DNA of 64,000 nt from Hetaerina americana (taxonomy: Eukaryota; Arthropoda; Insecta; Odonata; Calopterygidae). Below, in pieces: positions 48,181-59,735 of the stretch. The number at the start of each line of letters is the position of its first letter. The stretch's first letter is position 1. The stretch lies in NCBI GenBank assembly GCA_022747635.1, contig JAKTNV010000001.1:27817990-27881989 (forward strand), in the 5' to 3' direction. Below the pieces are notes generated by a model that saw only the letters and a program-made list of their open reading frames with translations, did no database searches and was not told the DNA's origin. The position numbers and the translations under genes are program-made.

Positions 48181-49112
48181 TGACGGAGGGTTTTAAAACT
48201 ATAAACATTTTCAGCAAGCTACGTGGTAAATAATGAAGGTATCATTGGGAAAAAAGATTTTCACAAGTTTCCCGAAAGACCTAAAAATTTGGAAGTATTT
48301 GATTTGGGAAAGGTTGACTCGATTTTATACCATCCTCATAACTGAAAAATACCTCATGAGCTTTTTTTCAACTAGTTCTTTCAACTAATATTGTAAATAA
48401 TTCCAGAAAACAAATCATGCCATGATGATATTAACATAAAAAGTTACATACATGGTATTTATATTTCAGACTTACGGGAAATAGATATTCAATATATTTC
48501 AGAAATTTTCATATTTTGACGAGGAGTAGGATCTTAACGAGGAGTAGGATCGAAAAAGATTTTTACATGACAGAATTGGAATTCAAAGCACAGATTTCTG
48601 AAAGCCACAATGATATATATTTCTTCACATTCGTCTTGGCCAAAAAGGATGGAGTAAACATTAAATTTCATCTTTTTTTAAAGAAAAGGTTAATAACGAA
48701 GGTATACTTAATTCAGATAGATCGATTTATCAAATGAATTTATAATAATATATTGTTTAGCAGTAGTGCTCACAGTTTGTCCTGATATAACCGCCCTTGT
48801 AACTATTAGGCAGCCCCACCTACGCCACATACAGCCTTCGCTCTGTCTTCCTTGCACATGCTGGAAAACGGAGCATATTTTTTCTCGCTTGTTCGTTCTT
48901 TTTTGCTAGTCGTTCGAATTGCGGTTACATTTTTATAGCTATGGTATACCTTATTTGCGGAATAATGCTGCCGTTAGCCGTTACCTTAAGTGAGGTTAGT
49001 TGTGGGGATTTATTTTTGTATTATTTGTATGGCACTATTTCTTTGGTCACGTGATGTACATACATACATACACACATTATTATTCACATCCTAGAGAATT
49101 TCACATAAGTTT
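48181..49112. other. AT-rich non-coding stretch
   Basis: Contains an 18-bp tandem duplication at 48519-48554 (ACGAGGAGTAGGATC repeated) and a (CATA)n run near 49057-49070; otherwise nothing recognised. Confidence 0.45.
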
Positions 49113-49190
49113 GTATATATATATATATATTTGTATATATATATATATTTGGATATATATATATTTGTATATATATATATATATATATAT
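49113..49190. repeat. TA microsatellite with TTTG/TTGG interruptions
   Basis: Four TA blocks separated by short TTTG or TTTGG interruptions. The long Tyr/Ile-rich open frames over it are artefacts. Confidence 0.95.
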
Positions 49191-49440
49191 GATTTCGTCG
49201 AAGTAACACGGAAGTGTTGAAGAAAAAACTTGAGCAGCAACAAACAATATAATAACACAAAAAGAACACTCACATGCTATTTTTTAATAATTTGGACGGA
49301 ATTTAGCTCCGTCTTCCTCGAAAGAAATAGTAGTACTTGTACATATATGTATATATAATGTATATACATTTAGTATATATATGTTAAATATATAGTGTAT
49401 ATAGAATATATTAGTGTATTTATATATCATTTTAATCTTG

Positions 49441-49680
49441 GGAAGGATAATTGAGGTGGTTTCCCGTTGCCTTCCTCAATAGTGTTTTTAACGTGACACC
49501 ATCACTCACTGCCCCCCCCCCACGGGTCAGACGTCTTCGCAGCCACCTCACTGAGGGACAGACGCTGCTGAGGAAACCAGTACCGGCACAGGGAAAGGAA
49601 CTGGCCCCCCTACCCTGATGTTTGAATTTCACACGCCGTCGGGCTTAGTACTGGGTGACCTCTACCATCACCTACCAAAT
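49441..49680. repeat. dispersed repeat, SINE-like (copy B)
   Basis: GTGGTTTCCCGTTGCCTTCC and CAATAGTGTTTTTAACGTGA correspond to copy A at 38911. The right half (CCCTGATGTTTGAATTTCAC, CGTCGGGCTTAGTACT) recurs in copy C at about 49940. No protein is supported. Confidence 0.6.
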
Positions 49681-49899
49681 CGACCTTCGGGTTTCGGGTT
49701 CGGTTGTTGTACTCATATTACCTCCACCTTCGTCACCTAAATCAATTACGTTTGCCTTGAAAGACTATTGAATCCTATGGTAGCATGAACGTGGAGTCAT
49801 GGACTTTCGAATTCTCTTTTTGTGTGAATTGCGTATACGTGGACTTAAACCAGCTTTTGGTTTTAAGAAAGTCAACAGTTTCATCCCAATGGTGCGATT

Positions 49900-50020
49900 T
49901 TTTTAGGCATCAGATCTTCCTGGGAGACCACATGTGGTTAAGGAATTGCCCCCACACCCTGATAGTGAATTTCACACGTCGTTGGGCTTAGTACTAGTTG
50001 AGCTCAACTATCAAATTCAC
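49900..50020. repeat. dispersed repeat fragment (copy C)
   Basis: CACCCTGATAGTGAATTTCA and CGTTGGGCTTAGTACT match the right half of copy B, about 340 bp away. It borders the mariner relic that follows. Confidence 0.6.
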
Positions 50021-50074
50021 TTTCTGGATAATAACTGTGGTTTTTCACCGGAGATATTGCTGACGAAGATTCTG

Positions 50075-50589
50075 ATTTATCATGCCCATCTTTTCGGTCG
50101 CAAGTCGATGCAAATCACTTTTATGGATCCCGAGTTCATCAGAAATCATGCGAACACTTAATCAGCGATCCCTGTCCAAGAAAACTTTCACTCATGCAAG
50201 ATTTTCAACACTTATTAAGGTCAAAGGGCGTCCTGAACGTTCGGTGTCTTCAACATCTTCTCTACCCTCCCGAAAAAAATTGTGCCACTCAAAAACACCC
50301 GACCTACCCATTGCGTTTAACCATGAGCTGCCTTGAGTATGTCATGGGCCTCTTTACCGGTTTGTCAAATTTCACGCAAAATGTGATGGCATAGCACTGT
50401 TTCAATAACCGATTCATGACGGGGCGTTACGCGGTCACGTGATAGAGGTTTCGCAAACGAACTATCCGTATTCCGCAAAGGTTGGGTGCCAACTGCCTCC
50501 AGCGTTTTCTGAGAATCCCTCGAACCTAGCCAGAGGAACCGCTGCCCATCCGGGAAAAATAAGGCATCCTACTTTTGGGATAGACCTTG
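50075..50589 (-). mobile_element. mariner N-terminal fragment with one end
   Basis: The right end reads inward on the minus strand as CAAGGTCTATCCCAAAAGTA from 50589, with TA at 50590-50591. A long 5' leader similar to that of the 22186-22995 copy follows, then coding scraps (HDILKAAHG; FREGRED-type region; VRMISDELGIHKSDLHRL). Coding stops near 50080 without any catalytic motif, so the element is truncated or deleted at the left. The 67-84-codon + strand frames over it are antisense shadows. Confidence 0.75.
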
Positions 50590-50591
50590 TA

Positions 50592-52299
50592 GTATACAAC
50601 TCAAGAAGTTATAAAATTAAAATAAAATCAAGCATAAACTAAAATATGAAAAATTCTAAAGCATTGAAATGGTGGCCGATTATGTAGTATGAAGTCGTGA
50701 TCTTTTATTAAAGTGAATAGTTACCTAGGCATGAAAATATCTATCCCACATTGGATATAGGTCGTGCTGTCGAGATTAAGCGTGCCTGGTTAGAATTTAT
50801 TCTTAATTTATTTGTGACAAAATATTAACAAAACAATTCTTCCAAGTTGCATATACTTTTTGACTGAGATCTTCACGATCGGTTAACAGGATGGGAATCA
50901 TTGAAACGAAAAACACCTGAGGCTATGTTCTCCTACCAAGGAAAGCTGTAGTTTGCTCCTTAAACGTGAGAATGACACCTCAGTAGCCTTATCGCAACCT
51001 TTGGCATAAATTTACTGTATTAACAACATATGATCCCATTCGAAATGTTGATATACTTTATAGAACGCTTGTCTCAGAAATTAAAAAATAGTGATTTCAT
51101 TTGAAATAAATCATTGGGTTAAAAGAGGGTCGTTTTAAAAATGACAAACATATTACAGTAAATTTGCCTTTAAGCATTCCAAATTCATTCTTGAAAAATA
51201 GCACGAGCTAATACGCCTGGAGGGCAAAATGCCGCCTTAATCACCGTAACTTGAGGAGTTTTGGTTCAATCAATAAAGCAAAGCCAACAGTTCTGTCCAG
51301 TATTTACACCGTAAATTTTAAAAATTATGTGGTTTTATTAAATTAACTAAATGTAAACTAAAATTCCTTTTTCTCAATTTGTCATCTATTTTCATATGAT
51401 ATGGTGAAAAAAAGAGAACAAAGATAATTAGGCACGTGTATGTGTTATTTTTACAAATGGATTGGATGGATGAATATTTTGTATAGCTAATTATCTGAGT
51501 ATAACGACTATGATTGTAATTTTACGCATTGAAATGAGGATTGAAACCAATCGGTATATTGTAATTTTTCTCAGCAGAGTTTAATTTATATGCCAATATC
51601 CCTTGACATTAAATACGGTGAGCAACAGGTTTCACTTTTCAACAAATCACGGACTAAATGCAAGAGTGCCCAAATGCTCGTGATCAAAGCCAAGTACGTT
51701 ATTGGACCAGTATCAAATGGCTTGCATCACAATATTTATGGAGGAAATTTTCTATCTATTTCTCGTCATATATTTTCCTAAGTCTGGTCAATTTCCTCCC
51801 AATTCTCGCCGCCAACGTTCCACACAAATGTATGGGCATTAAGGCCCATCCATTTTTGGAATACTGAAATGTCAAAATCGTAAATCTTTAAAATCTCGAT
51901 CATAAATCTAATTCCCCCGGTGGGATACCATATATAAGCCACTGTCAAAGAGTGATGGCATCTCTTCGGGAAATATTGTTATTTAAAAAAGGTTTACAAC
52001 AAAAGGGCTAGCTCGCTATTAATTTTTGATAAAAGTGTACTTTTTGGGATCCGTTTAAATCAAATATTTAATATCAGTAAATTTCCCATGTGCGATTTTA
52101 CTCTCTTATTTCGAATTTTCGTCAATCTTCCGGATATTTAGATATTTTTGCCTATAGAACACTCATCCACCGTGGCAATCAAAAGAGAAGTCAGGTATCC
52201 ATTCACGAGAGTAAAATTCTATGCTTTGATAATTTAGCATAAATCCCTTCCCATCTAAAAACCATGCTACAGGGCGATGGAATGATAGAAAAGAAGGCT
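50592..52299. other. AT-rich non-coding stretch
   Basis: Nothing recognised. Confidence 0.4.
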
Positions 52300-53045
52300 C
52301 TGTATCAGTAAATCGTTCATTACCTCAGCGAGCAGCCGTGCTGACCACATCCCGTCACAACTTTTTCCCCGTCCCTTCCGTATCTCATTACTTATATTTT
52401 ACTACCCGCACTGCACCGGTTTTTTCATTCCTCTTTCCCCGGCAGATCTCCATACCTTTCCGCCAAACGTCCTCCCCTCCCTGACCTGTCTCCCAACCTC
52501 TCCTGGTAATGCTTTTAACCTGGCTTTCAGGCAAATGGAACTGCGTGCTGCTCTTTTTTTTATATTTTATTTTCTCATGCGACTCGTTTTCCTGTTTTCA
52601 TTTTTTGTTATTCGCTTTCCTCTAGTGCGAGGGATTTGATGGCGGTTTACAAAAACACGCCTGTCCATGCCACGCAACTCTCTCGCAACGGGATATAGAG
52701 GAACTGTTTGGTAAAGGGAGCCATTGTGGGGGGGTTGGGATGTATGGGAAGGAGGTGGGCTGATGAAATAAAAGAAGGTATTCATTGGGGTTGGAAAAAA
52801 TAAAAGAAATGATGAAAATGGAGCGAGCGGCGGGAGGGGGAAGCACTTCATAGGTCCGCTCCTTTCGGGGCGCCCCTTCGCCCTCCCGGAGAGCGAAAGA
52901 GTGCAATGTGAGAGGTTGGGAGCACGGAAGAGTGGAGGAGGAGGTACATTTAGGTGAGGTCGGAAATAGGTGGAATGATGAAATTAGTGGTGAGCAAGTG
53001 CTCACGAAGGAAGAAGGGAAGCCGGGTAGATCATTATTGCCGTTC
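52300..53045. other. GC-rich patch
   Basis: C/T-rich in its left half, G/A-rich in its right half, with a CpG cluster at 52855-52900 (TTTCGGGGCGCCCCTTCG). Open frames up to 127 codons on the minus strand are Ser/Pro-rich and overlapping. The left-right strand asymmetry resembles the patch at 355-1310. No gene is supported. Confidence 0.3.
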
Positions 53046-54148
53046 GGTAATATTGTACGCGTTTTCTGTTTTTCTAGGCCACAAGTTTATTTTCTCCTGG
53101 GGCATGGTGTTTTTCAAATTTCCACTGAAGCGATTGGAAAAACGAAATTTCACTCTAAATTATTATTTATTTTACATCATGAGTTTATTATATGTAATAA
53201 ATAGACCGCGTGATAAGGGAATAACTTGATACATATGCTAGACTCTTGTTAAAATCGTATCAAATTTATTTCGAAGGTCACATTAGTTTTCCAAATATAA
53301 AATTTAACGTACACAATACAATTTCGCCAAATAAAACTATTAGTAAACACGTTAATTTTGATTTCTGCAACATCTGATGAAGATATACTTTTACCCTGAC
53401 GTATCTTCAGGAGATGATACATGAGGGCCCATATATAGTCCTCATTTTGGACATATTTCGAGTCATGCAAGTAGGCCTGAGCTATTAAAATATAATCCAT
53501 AAAGGAGAAATTGCTTTATTTTCTCCTTCCTTCTTTTTGATTAAATAGATTACTCATAGCTACGAGAGTCCTTAATGACGTAGTGGTGTGATTTTAACGA
53601 CCCAAAAACATTAATGTAAACTCAAATCGATAAATTAGACATTGAGTCGGATTACCGGTGGATTAATTAGTACATCATATTCAAATAAAATAAAAATGTA
53701 AAGACTGCACTACAGAAATAACCTATGAAAATTCAGTCTTTATATTTATCGGACAAGTGGCCACTTTTCTTGCCTTTTGAACTCTGAAAGTAGCAACGGT
53801 TTCTTTGCTGCTTCGCTGATGACCTTATGCCATGACCTTTTCTTGGTATGTTTACGTACCAAGTAGCAAGAATTCACTTTTCAAGAATAATTAGGCATTT
53901 CTTTTTGAGCTATTAAGAAAAAACTCATGAAATTATTTAAAGGTGCGAAATATATTTTGTCTATACAGAATGCTCCATTTTACATCTGGTTTAATATTTT
54001 CATAACTTAACCGAGAAGTGAATATTTCGATGATGGGTTTTAAATGCTTGGCATATAATTTCCAAATGCAACTTGGGAGGCCAAATCTAGTTATCAGTTT
54101 GATGTTAATGGACAGTTCGGAGGCACTAACTCTTTGTGTACGAACTAC
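53046..54148. other. AT-rich non-coding stretch
   Basis: No feature recognised up to the TA target site of the next mariner. Confidence 0.4.
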
Positions 54149-54150
54149 TA

Positions 54151-55468
54151 CCTTGATGAAAAAGTTCCCGGAATAACCACCGTGTGGCGCTCCCATCGTT
54201 CCGATTTGAGTTCTGTTTTTTTTTGTTAAATTGGTACATCTGTTGTTGATATTCCCTTTAAATCTTAGTGTCATAACTTGACATTTGCAAAAGTTACGTA
54301 GCCAAGAGTACATCTATCTCTGTGTGTGTTGGCGATTTTTTACAATTGCAGAAATGGATTTAAATTTGCAACAACGAACTTGTATTAAATTTTGCGTAAA
54401 AAACGGATTTAGTGGCGCACGGACGTTGGAAATGTTGGAAAAGTGTTTCGGCAACGATTCTCTAAAAAAAACGGTCGTTTACCAGTGGCACGAGCGGTTC
54501 AGAAGTGGTCGTGAGTCAATCGAAGATGATGAACGCAGTGGCAGACCATCGACATCGAAAGTCGGTGAAAAAATTGATAAAGTCAAAGAAATGTTGGTCA
54601 ATAACCGCAAATTAAACATCAGAGAAATAGCGGAGGACTTGAACATTGCCTATGGATCCGCCCAAGACATTGTGGTTAATGATTTGGGTTTCCGTCGTGT
54701 AGCATGCCAAAAGACCTCAATTTCATGCAAAAAAGAGACCGTGTTGACGTCGCAAAAGACATGATTTGCGAGGCTGAATCCGATCCCACATTCATCCAAA
54801 GGATCATTACTGGAGACGAGACGTGGGTTTATGAGTACGACACGCAATCCAGACATCAGGCAAGTGAATGGCGTTCACCAAATGAGCCGAGACCAAAAAA
54901 ACCACGTCGTTTTCAGTCAAAAAAGAAGGCAATGCTGACGGTTTTCATGGATTACAACGGTGTAGTGCATCATGAATTTTTGCCAGAAGGCCAGGCAGTA
55001 AACAAAGAGTATTATTTGGGCGTTATGAGACGTTTGCGTGAAGCAATTCGCCGAAAGAGACCAGAAATGTGGGCAGAAAACTCGTGGATTTTGCACCATG
55101 ATAACGCACCGTCGCACAGTGCTATCATTATTCGTAATTTTTTGACGAAAAATGCAACAAATACCATCCAACAGCCACCGAATTCACCTGATTTGGCTCC
55201 CTGTGACTTCTTTCTGTTCAATCGAGTTAAAAAACCATTACGGGGAACGCGTTTTAGCAGCCGAGAGGAAGTAATGGAAAAATCGCAGGAAGCACTGATG
55301 GACATACCGAAAACCGAATATAAAAAATGTTTCGAGGATTGGATCAAGCGCTGGCATAAGTGTGTTGCAGTCGATGGGGATTACTTTGAAGGGGACAATA
55401 TAGATTTAGATGAATAAACTTGTATTTTTAATTTTCTGAATAAATTCCGGGAAATTTTTGATATTTTT
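54151..55468 (+). mobile_element. near-complete mariner transposon (1318 bp)
   Basis: Terminal inverted repeats of about 25 bp share the core TTCCCGGAAT (54165-54174) and its inverted counterpart near 55444-55454. TA lies on both sides (54149-54150 and 55469-55470), the standard mariner target duplication. The length is normal for the superfamily. Inside lies a transposase gene broken by a single frameshift near 54703. This is the best-preserved mobile element in the window. Confidence 0.92.
54354..55414 (+). pseudogene. mariner DD34D transposase, one frameshift
   Basis: The enzyme would cut and rejoin the element's ends at TA sites. The first frame starts at ATG 54354 (MDLNLQQRTCIKFCVKNGFS) and carries the N-terminal helix-turn-helix regions (VYQWHERFRSGRESIEDDERSGRPS, in two parts; LNIREIAEDLNIAYGSAQDIV). 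It runs out of frame near 54703. The second frame (54704-55414, 237 codons) restarts at PKDLNFMQKR and contains all three catalytic aspartates: TGDETW (D at codon 38), HHDNAPSH (D133) and SPDLAPCDFFLF (D168). The spacing between the last two is exactly 34 residues. The end is W-H-K-C then GDYFEGD, as in mariners. By comparison with the family, about ten bases seem lost at the junction. The copy is probably inactive but otherwise well preserved. Confidence 0.9.
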
Positions 55469-55699
55469 TAAATAATATAATATTTTCATAATTATTAATT
55501 CCCTGCTCTTAAATCCTGTTTAAAATAACAATTTTCATTCCATTAGCTCTTAGCATAGATATTTTATTCATATTAATGGCCAAAATTCCCCAGCCCGGAT
55601 AACTAACTTTTAATTCAATTCTACTCCGCACTTAATCAGGGCTGACGAAACTTTGTTAATGAATCAAGCCATTAAGCAGTTTAGTGTAATACTTTTAGA
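55469..55699. other. AT-rich flank
   Basis: No feature recognised. Confidence 0.4.
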
Positions 55700-56030
55700 C
55701 CATATCTCTTCAAATTACCTCGCGGAAGAGGTGAGAAATGGGAGAGGACAATGTCGATGGACTCAGGATTCAGTGGGAAACCGTTGATAGAGTGAAATGG
55801 ATAAGGACGTGAATAAAGATCGCGGAGGGAAGGGTGGGAGGGAGGTTTACTAGGAATGGGAGTAGGGAGAGAGTCGGGTAGGTCATCCGTGGAATGGAGC
55901 GGTTGGAACGGAGAAAGTAGAATGACCGCCCTCCTAACAATTCTTTGCTCTTCACGAGCTTGCTCTTTCATTCTCTCCGTAAAATTCCAGCGCACTTTTT
56001 ATTTGAGGAAATCGTCACAGCGAGGAGTTA
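55700..56030. other. GC-richer purine-rich patch
   Basis: G/A-rich on the + strand (GGAGGGAAGGGTGGGAGGGAGG near 55824). Overlapping frames of 61-104 codons on both strands carry no domain. Confidence 0.3.
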
Positions 56031-59000
56031 TGCGCCTATAATCCACGGTGGTGCGAAATAAAAACCCAAGGGTGAACGCTCTATGACGTCACAACCGAGG
56101 TTAATGTGCCATATTTTTTTCGTTGGACTTGGGATATTTTGGCACGCAGTAGAAAGACATTCAAATTAGATCGTGGTTAGAATAATTAGTTGATAGCTTT
56201 AGTTCTATATCTATGAGCCCAAACGATAATTGAATTCTCAATGATTAAGAATTCAGGATTATCACCATGTCCCGACCAGATTTTTGTGGGCTTCTTCCAC
56301 TTGTTCACGCTAAAAAGGTATTCACGTTTTAAAAAGTGTCAGCCTAATTACACCGATTGGAGAAATATAATGCCCTGCAATAGTTTCATAATAGATAGAT
56401 TTTTAACAATACGTTACACAAGCCATCCCATAAAGTTTCTCCTTGCGAAATCTCTGAATCTGCAATCATCAAAACCAGGGAAATGGCTTTGGCTTGACTA
56501 TAAATTGAAATTTATTGAGCAAAGTGAAGAATTTCATTACTCTGGTATTTTTATTCGTAGAATTTTCATCAAACCAATTGCCTATTTTACTCACTTTCTG
56601 CGAGTGACGGAAGAAGACTAACGCAGAAAATAGTTTATCTTCCAAATTCTATCATCTATGAATACATGAAAATGGCGTGACCCAAGAAATAACAGCAAAA
56701 ATGTGTTGCATCACTGGAAACACGAGTTTTATTCTTTAGATGGAACTTTTTTTTCTTTTAGATTGGGCTTCATTAGTTTTCTGAGTGATTAGCTATTATT
56801 GTAGTCTAAATCGAAGTGCGAAGTAGTCTGACTAAATCAAAGTACATAATACTCAAGACCTTATTTTTCTTATTTTGGTGAAAAATAAGCATTTTACAAG
56901 AAAAATTGATGAGAACCAATTTACATTTACTATCATTGTGTGATGCTTGTGATTTAATAAAACATTGAATCTACTTGACTGGTTGATGGTGATAAACATG
57001 AAGTGAAACGGTACTGAATTTGTTATTTTATTGGAATAATAATCCAGTTTGTAATGATATAGTCCTTAACCAGCCATCCAAATTCGTGCGCTGGTAATTT
57101 AGACTGATGTAAATTAGAGTGTAATGAGATAAATTAAGGAGAGTGATAAAGTAGGAAAAGGAATTGAGCATCGATATTACCGAAATGAAAACAATTTATC
57201 TCAAACTAAGTCATTAATCTTAAGATTGTTTTAATGGGTGAAGAATTAAGAACTCCCCTCATACGAAGACTAATTTCAACGCCAAAGGCCTGAATAGCAT
57301 CAGCTATCTATACTCTTCGATTTGAATTGGTAGCCCTCCTATTAGTAGGCAAATGGTCTACAAAATAACTTACCATCACACGAAATACTTCATTTACCCG
57401 TACCAAATTACTCAACTGATTCCGCCCGTGTATGGCCATAAAATCCTCTAAATATCCTCCTCCAACAGGAAATAGATGACCTTTAGCGTAACAAACAAGT
57501 ACAAAAGTAACCGGAGTAGGTTAATTATCATTTTAAAAACTGGACCAATAACTCACCACGGGCAATAAAATTATTAATTTGACAAAATTGATGGTTCCTA
57601 GGATATTTATAAAATAGTCATCGGTAGGGTATATATACGGTAAACTTAAAAAAGAAGGCAGCCTAGCTAGAATCATCTCTGCGTGTAGTTTTGAAGGTGA
57701 GGTGTCGTTTTGAAGGGGAGAGCGTAAGTTGGGTCTGGAGGAAGCATAAAAAGAGTCCTGGGCTATAGTTCTATCTACGGTCATGTCACATTTTCCTAAG
57801 ATTTCTGTCACCTCCATGGACAGGGATGTGCTTTAGGAAAAATTTGAAGTTGATCAAATTTCTAATACACAGTTTTGCACTCGGAAAAAAGTCAACGGAT
57901 CTATGGCATAAAATGTAATGCAATGAATTGATCGCAAGCTATTGAAAAATCAGAATAAACTAGGAAAGAGGTCTAAATTTGAAACGTTTTTATGTTGTTT
58001 CTTTTTCATCAAAAAAATATTCAAACGGGGCCAAAGGAGTTTCAGTATTTTTACAGATAATGCAGTTTTGACCAACCTGTTTCAAAATTTTTTACAAATT
58101 TTAAAATGATGGGCATCCAAAATTTCACGTGATGACTCGGAAATATGTCTCCCCAAACCTAGTCCTATGTAAAAAAATGGGTAATCATTTGACGATAATG
58201 TATTAAGATATTGATATAATTTAACCAAAACGGTAAATACTATATGGCCTACCAGTAATATGGCTGTATTTTTAATGCCGCTCCCCTCATGGCGGACACC
58301 AGTTATATGCGCCTACGCATATGGACACTAATAGCTATGACTATATGACTTCATATGTTTATTGAATATGGGCAGACCTATCTCATAACCTATTTAAAAT
58401 CAATTATAATTAATGTAAAATTCAAGTGCGAGAATGTAGCTTAATTTTTGTCGATAACAGTATATAACATAATTTTGAAGCATATGACCAATACATAACA
58501 AAGCTTTGTGGAAATGCCAGACATGTTTTTGCTACGACATTAGAATAAATATGTCTTTCGATTAAAATTAAATGAAAAGTTAATCAACTATTATTTGAGT
58601 CAAATAAGAAATATTGTGTGGAGTTATCTGAAAGCTCCCAATCATTATCTAAGACAAATGGGACACCCGCAAAATCTTTTTAAAAATATATTTCCGTTTC
58701 AGGTGAATGTTCTTGCAACCACATTTCACCTATCATTATACGCTTATATTTTAAAATGAAGTGTTAAATGGGGATGTCCCAGGTCCTATCTCCAGTAATT
58801 CTTTATGGAAAAATCGCAACTTTATTGCATGGTTGTACTCATTTGATTTGATTTTTAACTCGTACGATATCCTAGGATCCCCGCCATCTCGCGTACACTT
58901 ACCTCTTTTACTTATCCACAAAACCTCAAGCAATTGAAATCTACTCTTTGGCATTATTCCGCTTCTTCTTCATTCTACTTCACACCGAAATTAATCCCGA

Positions 59001-59243
59001 CGAGAAACTTTGTCATGAAATTTGAAATGTATAAAATTTACCAGGGGTAGTCCAATATCTGCGTATTCTCTAATTTTAAGACGATGGCTGATGAGAAAGT
59101 AACTTACATTTCGGCCTAGCATGGCGATGAGTAATGCTATAGCCACCATTTTAGTGTTTAAACGTTTTTGCACTCAGTACGCATCCTACTGTTGTAAAAA
59201 GCAGACTGTGGGGTTTCTACTTTGCTCACTGCTAGCTGTTAAA
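56031..59243. other. AT-rich non-coding stretch
   Basis: Nothing confidently recognised. The 126-codon open stretch at 56241-56621 (+, from ATG 56241) is the longest ATG-initiated one here. Its Phe/Ile/Lys-rich product (LFTLKRYSRFKKCQPNYTDW) matches no family known to me. It is a weak hypothetical at best. Confidence 0.35.
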
Positions 59244-59735
59244 ATGTGCGCTGCAATAGAAAATCCCACGAGATGTGAAGTACAATCTGGGATTAGGTTT
59301 TTACTGGCACAGTCAACCGCAAACAAATTGAAATTTATAGGCAAAATTGTGAACTGTACAAAGACGGAATAATGAGTGGAGGCGGAGTGAGGCAGAGGTG
59401 TATACAGTTTAAAAATGGTCGCACTAATATTCACGACGAGGACCGCAGTGGTCGACCTAGCTTTGTGGCAGAAGAACTGTTGGTGAAAAAAGTTGTAAAA
59501 GTCGCTAATTTTCGATTGAGGATATCTTGATGGACGTGGCTTGCAACACTGCCATTTTACAGTGACGCATGATTGCATGCTGGCATAAACAAGAAGTTAA
59601 AATGTAAGGCGGCAGATATCTTCAGAGACGGGTTTGAAAATCTTGTGTACCGTTATTATAGAAGTCTCCATTTGAATGGCAACTATGCAGAAAAAATAGT
59701 TAAAGGATGTGACTTTCAAATGTATGTGATAAAAC
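59244..59735 (+). mobile_element. mariner-like transposase relic, N- and C-termini only
   Basis: From ATG 59244 the frame reads AAIENPTRCEVQSGIRFL. After a short frameshift it reads QFKNGRTNIHDEDRSGRPS (59372-59530). Both are hallmarks of the insect mariner group whose proteins start with x-ENPTKCEVR and carry GRTNVHDEERSGRPS. Only about 60 bases later the C-terminus appears (KAADIFRDGFENLVYRYYRS, LNGNYAEK; about 59600-59700). All three catalytic aspartates and roughly 200 residues are missing. This group differs from the 54 kb mariner. Terminal repeats were not identified. Confidence 0.75.

Noticed and set aside
49000..49273. Tyr/Ile-rich open frames on both strands
   Set aside because: They are translations of the TA microsatellite.
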